A stretch of DNA of 64,000 nt from Suillus spraguei (Eukaryota > Basidiomycota > Agaricomycetes > Boletales > Suillaceae): assembly GCA_016800925.1 (NCBI GenBank), contig JABCPU010000249.1, forward strand, positions 36,903 to 100,902. The letters run 5' to 3'. This document shows positions 12,176-23,160 of the stretch, piece after piece. A program made the position numbers and the translations under genes. Every line of letters starts with the position of its first letter. Position 1 is the first letter of the stretch. Under the pieces are notes generated by a model. It made no database searches. It saw only the letters and a list, made by a program, of their open reading frames with translations, and had not been told where the DNA came from.

Positions 12176-12714
12176 TGTCATGGGCGGTGCATTCGGCAGC
12201 CCCCAGAAGTCGGCACTTTCACAAAAATTGTATTTCTAGTTACTTGAACACAAAATTCTTAACATAGATGTCATTCTCTCTCTAATACAACTCGTTACGA
12301 GGTTGAACGGATACGTTTGAAGCAGAATTGAGCGAGATAGTTGAAAGTGCCGAAGTCACGCAGAAACGTCACCTGCCGATGTGCCATGACGGAGTTTCAA
12401 TACTGCACACACCAGTGCCGACTGGTGCTGTGGTGTGCTGATCCGCCTTCGGAAGTCTATCAGCGGTAGACAGGGAAAGCTGAGCCTTGTCAGACCCTAC
12501 AAATGAGTCATGCATTCAAGCGGAATTGCAAATGGGCTATACAGATCTATTGCAGAATGAGCTACATTACATCATATCATGTGATCATGCGCTCATGTCA
12601 TCTGACCTCCTCGCACTCTGCCGAGCTGACTGGCCTATGTGACATGTCGTGACTTACAGTGACATTCGGGGGACTGCCGACTTCTGGGGGCTGCCGAATG
12701 CACCGCCCATGACA
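12176..12714. mobile_element. Non-autonomous TIR element (MITE-like), 539 bp
   Basis: The first 40 bp (12176-12215) and last 40 bp (12675-12714) are perfect inverted complements beginning TGTCATGGGCGG. The interior has no ORF of note but contains several copies of GTGAC/GTCAC-type subterminal motifs. I could not identify a clear target-site duplication, so the exact ends and superfamily are open. It sits about 135 bp after the transporter stop codon. Confidence 0.8.
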
Positions 12715-13047
12715 GTAAGTTACTTTTGAGAACTTTATTTCAAGTTTTCGCTACTAGTAGTAACTATAGTACTAAGCCGTTTTAAACCTACATTATGTTC
12801 CCCACAACGATGACGATGCTGTATGCAACAAACACCAGGAGGCACATTAAAGGAAGCTGCCAAGAGTTAGCGTTGCATACGGTGTTGATGATGATACTTG
12901 ACATCAAGAAGGTAATACGATATCTAAAACCAAAACTTAAAAACGTCCAACAGATAAGAGTTTTTCTGTGATAATGTTGTGATAGCAACGGTGTGGAGAG
13001 GGCCAGGAGTCACTACGGGGTCCGCAATATTTAGTGGTAGTCAGAGT
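12715..13047. other. Spacer between MITE and Harbinger; possible hydrophobic exon on minus strand
   Basis: The minus strand is open at 12988-12788 and encodes a strongly hydrophobic stretch (SSIIINTVCNANSWQLPLMC then VFVAYSIVIVVG) resembling two membrane helices at a protein C-terminus. Upstream exons would lie where the Harbinger element inserted, so this could be the stub of a disrupted gene. No family recognised. Confidence 0.25.
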
Positions 13048-13200
13048 GGGTGACTTCCCGTAAGGTTTTACAGACAAAACACATCTGTAAATATTTTGAC
13101 AACTTGATGTCGGCTATTTTACAGACAAATATCTGTAAACCGTAAGACATAGAACACGAATTTACTGGAGTTTTTCCTTAATCTGGGCTCTCAGGCTGTT

Positions 13201-14285
13201 ATGGATATTGAAGCTCTAATGCAGCACACTTTTGCTGATGACGAGACGCTGGAACTACAAGCGGCCCTCGTTAGTGTTCTCATTCTCGGCGCGGAAGAGG
13301 CCCGTCTTATGAAAAATCGTGCTCGCAATCCATCGCAGCTGTATCTGTGCCGTCCTCAACTTCTCCCAAACCCTCGTGTCATGACACCATGGACGCAACT
13401 TTATGAAAGCTACAATGACTGTGCTTACATTACTACAATGGGATTCGACGTTACTACATTCCATCAACTTCTCGACAGTGGATCCGCTGACAAGTGGAAC
13501 TCTACCCCAATCCCCCGTGCTGATGTATCCAGCCAGGGCGAGCCTCGTATTGGAGCCCGTTCACTCAATGCAGCAGGTGCACTGGGGCTCACACTGCACT
13601 TCCTCAGCTCAGCAATGCGAGAAATCTCACTGCAACAGATTTTTGCACTTATACCCACCACCGTCAACTGGTACCTTGATTTCGCACTCAATATCCTCCT
13701 TCAGACTCTCTGTGACATGCCCGAAGGTGCAATTCACTTTCCCGACCATAACAAAATCATCGAGGACAATTTGCTGATTTGTGCTCGTCATTCCAAACTC
13801 ATGGGGGGTTTTGCCAGCATTGATGGGTTTAGTCTTTCATGTCAAGAAGCTGATGATCCTGAAGTCGAGAACGCTACTTACAATGGATGGAAGAGTTCAC
13901 ATTTTATTTCTAATGTACTTGTTTTTTCTCCATGAGGTGAATTCAAACATGAGCATCACATTTTTCCCTTGCACCAACAATCTTTAGGTGTCATCATATC
14001 TGCCATTCTGAATGCTCCTGGAAGTTGGCATGACTCTCACACGTCTCGTCCCATATACGCTCAACTTCACCAAAAAACTCCTGATGGATATTATCTCATT
14101 GCCGATTCTGCTTTTCCATGTGGGACAGCAGCCATCTCAGGCAAGATTCAAGCACCACTCAAAAGTGGTGCTGTCCTTCAAGGCAATGCAGAAGCACAGA
14201 TGGAGCTCCTTGCATTCAATCAGCAACTGCTATCCTACCGTCAGACAGCAGAGTGGGGTATGCAAATGATGCAAGGCTCTTTTGG
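13201..14285 (+). pseudogene. Harbinger transposase (DDE_Tnp_4 type), 5' part
   Basis: Open from ATG 13201 to 13935, then an intron-like interval (about 13936-13987) and a second open part to the insertion at 14285. Motifs: SIDGFS (first catalytic Asp), YNGWKSSH, APGSWHDS, YLIADSAFP (second Asp) and TAEWGMQMMQGSFG (likely catalytic Glu). A TGA just before the intron interrupts the frame. The 3' part resumes at 38486 in the same frame once the insertion and one TTTGG are removed, proving that the retrotransposon landed inside this gene. Confidence 0.85.
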
Positions 14286-15504
14286 TGTTACGAACTGGGG
14301 TGGCATCACCAGCGACAGTGAAAAGACACAGCCGGTCTGCTGGGAAGTTCTACTACATTCAATAGAGAACGAAGACAAGGTTCTGTCTAGGAGTCACAAC
14401 TCAAAGATAATAGAGAATAGAGACTAAGGCTAAGGAGTGCTTAGACTTAGAGACAATTCAGACGACTTAGGTTGGAGACCTAAGCAAGGATATTCCAGGT
14501 AAAACCCGTAAGATTAAAGTAAGGAATACAAGTATAGTACAACATGCTTCAATAAGCCAATATGTGCACACGGACCAAGAGAGACATGAGAATGTAAGTG
14601 CATATCCTAAAGAGGAAGGCAACTGTAGTACAGACACATTGAGCATATGAGTCAAGAAATGTATCACATGATATACAAGGTAAAGATGGAAGGAAAATGA
14701 ATAGGTGTCATATACCATAATTCTAATCTCAGATCCGACCATATCCGATCAGATCCGATCAATTCCATATCCGTCCGGTCCACAGATCCTGTCCGGACCA
14801 CCCATCCGAATGTGCTCACTTCTCGCACCTTAACTCCCTGTGCATATCCATATCCGCGTCTATCTCCTTTCGTCATTCCTCCTGTCTCCGGTATTCCGGC
14901 TATGTATATTTCCCTCCTACGTCGCTGATCCGTTACCTGTGTTCATTTCCGATTCGTGCTTACTGATCCGCTGTGCATTAACTAATAGACTTCCGTTACA
15001 CTTCATACATAGCCCTCGGTCCCGGACCTGTTGATTATCCATCTCAGATACTTACAGTATATAAACCACTTGTAAATCTCCGTAGAACCTTAGTTTGAAT
15101 ATCATCTTAGATTCTACTCATTCCGCTTCTTCCGGACTTGAGCCACCCTCTGCTCTAAAGTCACCTTCTGAGACTTAGGATTGATTCCTATAGTCTATAT
15201 CTTCGACTCTATCTTCGGATAGTCTACCTCCGTTAGTTTCTAGTTAGGAACTCATTCCGAAGCTAGCCTTAATCTTTGTTCTATCCTTACGTTCCGAATA
15301 ACCTTCGGATGTATCATATCTGATACCTTCGGACGCCCGGATCCGTCACGCAACTCCTTCCGGATCTTCGGACGAATAACTTCTCCTTGAAATAAGGGGC
15401 ATTACTCGAGAAAGGGGCACAGTGCACGAACTGAGGCCAAAGCCCTTCGGATCACTCTACCTTTGAGTACGGTCTTAACAATAGGGGCACATACAACTGT
15501 AACA
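14286..15504 (-). repeat. 3' LTR of family A element, interrupted by solo LTR B1
   Basis: Starts TGTTACGAACTGG and ends CAACTGTAACA. It matches the 5' LTR (38040-38480) throughout when the 775-bp B1 insertion and one ATAGG are removed, giving about 439 bp. Confidence 0.85.
14706..15480 (+). repeat. Solo LTR of family B (B1)
   Basis: 775 bp, starts TGTCATATACC, ends GTCTTAACA, flanked by ATAGG (14701-14705 and 15481-15485). It contains the family B TATA-like TATATAAA near 15056. No internal sequence remains, so it arose by LTR-LTR recombination (inference). Confidence 0.88.
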
Positions 15505-17469
15505 TTACCCCGTTTTATGCATGGAGTCACCAACTACATTAATCGTCCTGGTTATGGTAGTTAATGGGATCGTTGGTGAACTTGTAATCTTCATCAAGAA
15601 CTGATCCACTCATCATATAAGTGGCTTCCTCAATTCCTGCACAACATTTGGAATCACGTCTGTTCGCTGCACGAGTTCATTCTTCATCAAGTTGCATCTC
15701 CCACTTATGAAGTTCATCATAAAATCCATCATCCTTCCAAGTGAGAGCAAACGGTGGGGTATCGGTGAACTGAGGACAATACAAGGAAAGATGAGTGGGC
15801 ACCCAATACTGGCAGATGCAACATTGATAGTCAGGACAGTTCTTTTGACGATGTCCTAGCATGCCACAAACATGACATTTCATGTTTTCGTTGTGGTTAG
15901 AAGTCGAAGTACAGAGTGGTGTGGGTGCGACGGTATGACAATGAGGACTCGTGGTAGAACGTGCATGTTTCTTTCCTCATTTATGAGTGATGTGCTGTAA
16001 AGCTTGTTCATTATTAGAACAAATTTTCTTGGTCTGTTCGCTAGTAGGAGTGTATGGTGACAGGGATGGCGTGATAGTGGCTGCTGCTAGTAGTTTGTTG
16101 GGATAAGAGGAGGTCATAGGCCCTAAGGCTTCTACAAGAATGGGAGTGGGGGGGTCAGAGGGTCCAAGGTAATGAGGAATGGCTAGCGGTGGATGAAGAT
16201 GAAGTGATTTTAACTGATACCCGAGTGCGATAATCTCAGCAGGCTCAAGGTTCAATTCCTTAGTAGTGGTAGCCTCCTCATGAGTAACAAATGAGGGGTT
16301 AAAAAGGTGAGGGGGCTCAGCATCTTCATCAAGAATGGTGGCAGGAATGACGGGTGAAGGTGTAGGTTGTGTTTCATAGTTCTGGATAGCAGATATCAAC
16401 TTTGACACTAATCCTCTAGTGTCTCTGGATTCATTTGCCACTTCCTGAATTCCTTCAATGATGGCATCAGTGGGTGAGTGACTTCCTGAACAGCAGTGAG
16501 TAGGCCAGTAAGGGCAACAATGTTAGAGCAACTGCCTGTAGTACGGGTGGAAGGCAAAGGAACTGGGAGTGGATTTCCTTGCGGAGAAGGGGGTCAAGCA
16601 ATGCCTGCTTGTTGTTTGGCCATGATGTGAATAGCTGTTTCAACATCAGCTTTAAAAAAATTGGGAAGCAGAAGCAATGTTATGAACTGGGGTGGCATCA
16701 CCAGCAACAGTGAAAAGACACAGACAGTTTGCTGGGAAGTTCTATGATGTCTAGAAGAGGACAAAGTGAGAGTACAAGGAACGCGTTCCGAGTACTATCA
16801 AGGGTTCAGTCTCAAAGACAAGTCTAAGAGATTCTACAAGAATAGAGACTAAGACTAAGGAGTGCTTAGACTTAGAGACAATTCAAGACAACTTAGGTTG
16901 GAGACCTAAGCGAAGGATATTCCAGGTAAAACCCAGTAAGATTAAAGTGAAGTATACAAATGTAATACAATGTGCTTAAATAAGCCAATATGTGCGCACG
17001 GACCAGGAGAGACGTGAGAATGTAAGTGCGTATCCAAAGAAGGAAGACTACTATAGTACAGATGCGTTGAGCATATAAGTCAGAGTCATGTTACGTAATA
17101 TACAAGATAAAGGAGACAAAAATGAATAGGGGCACGTACAATTGTAACAAGCAACCTGTAAGCGCAAATGTGTTTCTGAAGGCATAGGATTCGTTGACGA
17201 CATGTATCATCCATGATATCATCACATAGTCTTTCAATGAGGGTGGTGGTGCGTATGCTGTTGATGATGAGGATGGTAATGAAGGCATCTCTGCCTGCAA
17301 GGATCTTTTCAATTTCAAGGGGATGTCCCTCACATAAGAGGGCGGCTTCAATGAAGGAGTTTCCATTGATGTTTCTGACAAGATTGTCATATTGGTCGGT
17401 AGTAGAGTAGGTTTTGGTGGTAACAGGGGTGACATAGGACGTAGGGAAAGAAGGCATATCAAAAAGCAA
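15505..17469 (-). pseudogene. Extra 3' ORF region of family A (zinc-knuckle protein downstream of pol)
   Basis: Downstream of the chromodomain on the sense (minus) strand, an ORF opens near 17469 (MPSFPTSYVTPVTT..., AALLCEGHPLEIEKIL) and has a clear homologue at 61559-61797 in the second family A copy. Further down the same strand lie a Pro/Ser-rich acidic segment (16441-15977) and a Cys-rich segment (15883-15677) with CHVCGMLGHRQKNC, a CCHC knuckle, followed by a second Cys/His cluster (CCICQYWVPTHLSLYC). Frames are broken and a solo LTR is inserted at 16678-17149, so whether these were one protein is inference. Extra 3' ORFs are not part of the minimal gag-pol plan of Ty3/gypsy elements. 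Confidence 0.55.
16678..17149 (-). repeat. Solo LTR of family A inserted in another family A element
   Basis: 472 bp, starts TGTTATGAACTGG, ends CAATTGTAACA, flanked by AGCAA (16673-16677 and 17150-17154). It is more diverged from the 14286 and 38040 LTRs than they are from each other. Confidence 0.88.
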
Positions 17470-17529
17470 TGTTAGGGGATGTGGGAGTAGTTATTGATGG
17501 TTTATAAAGCATGTCACTTTTATAAGCAT

Positions 17530-18430
17530 TGAGGATTCTAGTGGAGTTCTTCAAGTTATTTTTTGGGAGCCATTCGTTATCTCCCGATGAGTATCCTTTC
17601 CAGGTTACAAGGTATCATCTGTGATTACTGGTGCATGTATGGGAAAGAATCACTTCGATTTCATATTCTTCTTCTTCTTCTATGATATCAGGCAGTGGTT
17701 CAAGGAAGTTCAGACTGTGTACATCGTTTTTGCTATAGGATGATAGGATGTTGGCATGGAACGTGGGATAAATCTTCCACTGCGGAGGGAGTTTGAGTAT
17801 AAATGTGATAGGAGATAAGATCGCAGTGATTGGAAATTGTCACGAATTCCAAATACAAATCATTACTCTTTTCTCAATTTCCCTAAAGTGTCTAAATCCA
17901 GCGCTAAGACAAACCCTAACCCTATTGAAATTTCCATATCCGCTTCTATAACTGAACTTCCTGATGAAGATGAAGAGATCTTTTATGATGCTATCGGATA
18001 AGATAAAGATAAGATAGTATCATGTGATCTTAGAACCTTCTAGAATATGATGTCATAACAATGTCACAACTATCACATCGTATGATTCTCATTTCTATTT
18101 TATGATTGGCTAGTAGTTTCAAACTCAGTTTACATCTCAGTTTCAATATGTGTATATAGTTAGCTAGTTTCACTGTAGTAGTTCTTTAGTTCAAACCTCT
18201 TGTATCTACATAGTAGCAATCCAAGATGTCCTTGCTCCTCTCTCTTCTCTTGTGATAACGATAACCTTAGTTTGAGTCCTAGTCTCTGCCCTTGCATTAA
18301 TTTGTTTGTGGGTTGTGATAGAAATGGTCCGTATCATTTTGGCGCAAGTTTCTGTGATGGGAGTTTGAGTCTAAGATTAGCAGCTGATAACCAAACCTTA
18401 TCTCCAATCTTCCATGGTTTGTACTTATGA
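17530..18430 (-). pseudogene. Family A integrase C-terminus and chromodomain remnant
   Basis: The minus strand at about 18430-18326 matches the segment KPWKIGDKVWLSAANLRLKL of the plus-strand copy at 61078-61140. The chromodomain equivalent (acidic EEEEYEIE run, then a WKGYS-like motif and NEWLP) is at about 17700-17560. The two are separated by a family D solo LTR and further decay. Confidence 0.65.
17838..18320. repeat. Solo LTR of family D
   Basis: 483 bp, starts TGTCACGAATTCC and ends GGTTGTGATA (terminal CA decayed to TA), flanked by GAAAT (17833-17837 and 18321-18325). No other copy is in the window; called from the termini and duplication. Confidence 0.72.
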
Positions 18431-19890
18431 TGGCTCAAAAAAGTGTCTGAATGTTTGTGGAAATTTGTGTAATTGCTTCACTGTGAGTCAGGGTGTGGGA
18501 ATATGACTAAGCTATAGTGAGGTGTCAGGAAGCCCTGCTTCTCAGCTCTATTAACATTTCCTATGGCATGGAAATCCACTCACACTGTGCAAATATATGG
18601 TCATTTTAATTTGATGACTCATTCGGACACTTTTTGACTATCAGTTTGACCAACACAATCTCTATAATTCTGATACTTTGTGTGACCTCCTTTTTCTCTA
18701 ATCACTTATGCCACTCTTCTAAACATATTATCTATCCATTTCTGATATTCCTCCTTAGCTATCTTGCTCCACCCTGCTGCAACTCTGTCCTATAGCTGAA
18801 ATAGCCTCTGTGGTGAATTTTAATGGGCTGTATGCAATTTCTTGAGTAATTGCCAGAGATATTTAATAGATTTGAGGTCTTGGGACTTCCCTGGTCAGTA
18901 TATAATACTAAAATTGTGGCCTTCAAGTAATTGGTGGCCAACTTAGAGGTGTGCTTAGAGTCATTATCTCATTGAAAGGAAGTGTCTTCTCTATTAATCC
19001 ATGACTCTACATGCTTCTTAGCAAACATTTATCTAAAATGGAAATGAAACACTCTGTATTTATCATCCTCTCTATCTCACAGAAAATATTTGTCCTATGT
19101 GGCCTCATACCATTAAGTTTCATCCTCCAAACATAAGTCTTTGTTTAACTTCTTTTGCTTCCAGTAGATCTCCTGCCTGTTTTCACAAATTTTTCAGGCT
19201 TCATGACCCCTTACTATGTATTTTGGTCTCATCTGACAAGATAACCAATTTTCAGTCCTTAACAGTCCAGTACTGATGCTTTAAAGCAAAAGTTTATCTT
19301 GTCTTTATATGAGTTGAAGATAGAAGAGATTTTCATTCTGTATTACAGCTTTAAGATTGGACACCTTGAGGGTATTACTGACTGTCTGAGCTGAGAGAGT
19401 GGTGGAGATGATGGAATCAATGATTTTGATAGACTTAGTAGCATTAATGACCTGCCCAGTTAGAATATAATGAATAAGATATCTTTTGTCATATACAGTG
19501 AGCTTTTAAGTTAGCTATGAAATGGTTTTAAACTCACAATATTAGTGTTCTATAATGACCAGAATAGTCCCAAGACCTCAAATCTATTAAATATCTCTGG
19601 CAATTACTCAAGAAATTGCATACAGCCCATTAAAATTCACCACAGAGGCTATTTCAGCTATAGGACAGAGTTGCAGCAGGGTGGAACAAGATAGCTAAGG
19701 AGGAATATCAGAAATGGATAGATAATATGTTTAGAAGAGTGGCATAAGTGATTAGAGAAAAAGGAGGTCACACAAAGTATCAGAATTATAGAGATTGTAT
19801 TGGTCAAACTGAAAGTCAAAAAAATGTCCAAATGAGTCATCAAATTAAAATGACCATATATTCGCACAGTGTGAGTGGATTTCCACACCA
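18428..19890 (-). mobile_element. Degenerate Tc1/mariner relic with long internal inverted repeat
   Basis: The left end (TGATGGCTCAAAAAAGTG) resembles the end of the intact Tc1 element at 21544. The minus strand retains fragments of a Tc1-type transposase (for example GGHTKYQN, LNISGNYSRN) with many stops. About 330 bp near 18560-18890 recurs in inverted orientation at about 19565-19890, so part of the transposase end is duplicated head to head. TA dinucleotides flank both sides. It replaces the integrase core of the host family A element. Confidence 0.68.
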
Positions 19891-21543
19891 TAGGGGTGAG
19901 TATTCACTATCATTTGCTGACAAAGGGTGCAACTGTCATATACCATACTTCTGATCTCAGATCCGATCTGATCTGATTGATCCTACTTCCGCCCAGTCCA
20001 CAGATCCTGTCCGGATCACCCATCTGAAAGTGCCCACTTCTTGCACTCTAACTCCCTTGTGGATATCTGCGTCTATCTCCTTTCATCATTCCTCCTGTTT
20101 CCAGTATTCTGGCTGTGTATATTTCCGTCCTGTTTCACTGATCCGTTACCTGTGTTTCATTTCTGACTTGTGCTTACTGATCCGCTGTGCATTAACTAAT
20201 AGACTTCCGTTATACATCGTACATAGCCCTCGGTCCTGGACTCGTTGATTATCCATGCTAGTTACTTACAGTATATAAACCACTTGTAGATCTCTGTAGA
20301 ACCTTAGCTCAAATATCATCTTAGATTCTGCTCATTCTGTTCCTCCAGACTTGAGTTACTTCCAACTCCAGTTTATCTTCCGAGACTTAGGATTGATTCC
20401 TACAGTCTACATCTCCTACTCTACCTTCGGTAGTCTACCTCTGTTAGTTTCTAGTTAAGGGACTCATTCTGATACTAGTTTTAATCCTCATTCCATCTCC
20501 ACATTCCGGTGTAGTGAACAAAGTCACGCTGACCATGAAAGTGCCGTTTTACACAAGTGTCTTGTTACTGCCTACAGCAGCTACCGAGAAAACCCCTATA
20601 GCGAGCATTAGCCTTTTTCGCTTTGCTGGTACCATTTTCGCTCTGTGGATCCTTGCCCCTTACTGAATCTTGCTACTGATGTCCTCCTGTCCATTCCATT
20701 TCCATCTAAGATCCATTGGTGCGTAGCATATTCATTTCCGCCGTTACTAAAGCTACGGCAAGACTTACCTTACCTTCTGTGACACCGCTTGCTTGCTGCG
20801 TGCCTCTTAGCTAAATATCTCTATCTTGCTACTGTTCTCGCTATGTATTCCGGTGTAATGAACATATTGGCACTGGGCTTAAAACCCTATCTTTTGACAC
20901 TCGTCTCACGTCTATAGGAGTTACCACTTGTCCATGGCCGTCTTACCCCTTTAGCATTGCTGGCAGCATCCCATGCTTACCGCACACCATACCGACTGCC
21001 ACACCTTGTTCCACGTACCGATGTCCTCCCATGTCCTTGCTGCATCTGCATAGCTCCATTTGGTGCGTCATTTGTTTTATGTCTGTTATCACTGATTCCA
21101 TGGCAAGTCTTATTACATGTTGCCTCGTGCTATGTTTACATGTGGCGGTTACTATACTTGAGCACTACTGATCTTGCCTAGAGCATTCCGAGTACATACA
21201 ATTTAGGATATAAGCACCGCGTACCCTGCACAATACAGTACCTGATTTTACCCCATTGCACGTACTATAGGTCAGGATTATTGTCTAGCTCTGGATCTAC
21301 CCAGTAGTAGACTTAGTCTTTAAAGTTCCTTATCGCTCGTTAATCAATCACGCTCGTTCTCTGTTACCGCTGGCATACCGCTAAACTTTTGATTGCTATT
21401 TTGACTGAACTTCTCACACACTGCTACCTTACCGCTGAAAGTACCACAGCCTTCTTTACTGTTTCTTCGCACTGCTTGCAATCTTACTGCTACCGCTGAT
21501 ATCACCGCTCGTCACCACTCGCTCGACATTACTGTTTCAAGTA

Positions 21544-23160
21544 CAGTGGCTCAAAAAACTGTCCGCATGTTTTGGCATTTTTCACTATCTATAATATTGT
21601 GTGAGAACAAACAAATGCCTCAAAAGCATGCTTATACCACATTGTAGTATGGCTTCAGGGCTTTCATTTGAGCCCTACACCGTGGGAATCGGTGGAGATA
21701 TGGTGGAGATACAAGGCTCACAAAATGGTGACTCATGCGGACAGTTTTTTGACTCAAGTATTTTACAGTAATAACCAGGTATTCTAGTATTTTGTATGAC
21801 CTCCCTTGGCTTTAATTACTGCCTCTATCCTTCTAGGCATACTCTCAATTAATTTCTGGCAATCCTCAGCTGTGATCTTCCCCCATTCCACTGCTACTCT
21901 CTCCCAAAGCTCCCATACTCCTTTAGGGGGGTTTTCATAGGCTTGAAGCTTTTTCTTGAGTGTTCCCCAGAGATATTCAATGACATTGACATCAGGAGAC
22001 TGTGCTGGCCAGTCAAGAACATTGATGTTATGTTCTTCAAACCATTCCCTAGCTCTTCTGGATGTGTGCTTGGGATCATTATCCTGTTGGAAAATGATAT
22101 CTTCTTCATCAATCCCTGATTCTGCCAAGCTAGGCAGCAAGTGGTCATTTAAAATGTCCACATACTGCTCAGCATTCATCTTCCCCTCAACCTCAGCAAG
22201 CATTCCCACACCATTCCATCCCATACAGCCCCATACCATTAAAGAACCTCCTCCAAACTTGACAGTCCCATTAACCTCTCTGTCTGTTAGGCCATCTCCC
22301 TTCTTTTTCCATACATACACCTTCCCATCTGACCCAATCCTATTGATTTTGGTCTCATCTGACCATATAACACGCTTCCAGTCCTCTACAGTCCAGTGTT
22401 GATGAGCTAAGGCAAAGGCTAGTCTTCTCTGCCTATGTTTGATGGAGAGAAGAGGCTTTTTCTTCTTTGTTACTGCCTTGAGATGAGCTGCCTTGAGAAC
22501 ATTCCTCACAGTTTGTGAAGAGACAGGGGTAGTGATGGTGGAATTGATATAATGGGTGGCTTGGACAGCATTATCAGCCTTTCCTGTAGTGATATGTTGG
22601 ATAATAGCCCTTTTGTCAGTAGAGGTAAGCTTGGATGGACGTCCTCCACAAGAGTTTTCCTTGTCTGGGTGGCTTTCTTTGATGAACTTGGCCACAGTGG
22701 ACTTGCATACTCCAGTTCTAGAGGAAATTTGGCGAGCAGAGAGGCCAGCATAAGACAGAGAGAGGATATTATCTCTTTGAGCAGAGGAGATGGCTTTCAT
22801 GGTGATTATGACTATGATGCATGAGATATTCTGGTTTATATAGTTAGATATAGTCATAAAATAACATAATGACACCACTTTATAATTTATATAATAGTGG
22901 CATGATTTTTATGGTGTCATAAATAATGATTTATATAGTTTTAATATACACTCAAAAAACTGTCCACATGAGTCATCATTTTATAAGCCTTATATCTCCA
23001 CCATATCTCCGCCGATTCCCACGGTGTAGGGCTCAAATAAAAGCCCTGAAGCCATACTACAATGTGGTATAAGTATGTCCTTGAGGAATTTGTTCATTCT
23101 CACACAATATCATAGATAGTGAAAAATGTCAAAACATGCGGACAGTTTTTTGAGCCACTG
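21544..23160 (-). mobile_element. Intact Tc1/mariner element with long compound TIRs, 1617 bp
   Basis: Flanked by TA (21542-21543 and 23161-23162). The ends start CAGTGGCTCAAAAAACTGTCC and form inverted repeats of roughly 210 bp (21544 to about 21755 and about 22950 to 23160). Each repeat has the terminal motif at its outer end and an inverted version of it at its inner end (near 21740 and 22951), so each TIR is itself a palindrome-ended unit. It carries one uninterrupted transposase ORF. Confidence 0.9.
21784..22800 (-). CDS. Tc1-family DD34E transposase, uninterrupted
   Basis: 338 residues from MKAISSAQRDNIL; an in-frame ATG 26 codons upstream exists but the shorter start fits family length. 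The N-terminal paired helix-turn-helix region includes LSYAGLSARQISSRTGVCKS and GRPSKLTS. The catalytic triad reads WSDETKINRIG (first Asp), QQDNDPKHTS (second Asp) and NVIEYLWG (Glu), with 34 residues between second Asp and Glu, the Tc1 spacing. It ends AKGGHTKY. The family cuts and pastes DNA at TA sites. Full length and intact motifs suggest recent activity (inference). Confidence 0.93.
   Translation of the reverse strand: MKAISSAQRDNILSLSYAGLSARQISSRTGVCKSTVAKFIKESHPDKENSCGGRPSKLTSTDKRAIIQHITTGKADNAVQATHYINSTITTPVSSQTVRNVLKAAHLKAVTKKKKPLLSIKHRQRRLAFALAHQHWTVEDWKRVIWSDETKINRIGSDGKVYVWKKKGDGLTDREVNGTVKFGGGSLMVWGCMGWNGVGMLAEVEGKMNAEQYVDILNDHLLPSLAESGIDEEDIIFQQDNDPKHTSRRAREWFEEHNINVLDWPAQSPDVNVIEYLWGTLKKKLQAYENPPKGVWELWERVAVEWGKITAEDCQKLIESMPRRIEAVIKAKGGHTKY

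Noticed and set aside
17905..17930. CCCTAACCCTA telomere-like run (also near 41420)
   Set aside because: Only about two units at each place, inside a solo LTR or ordinary sequence; not a telomere.
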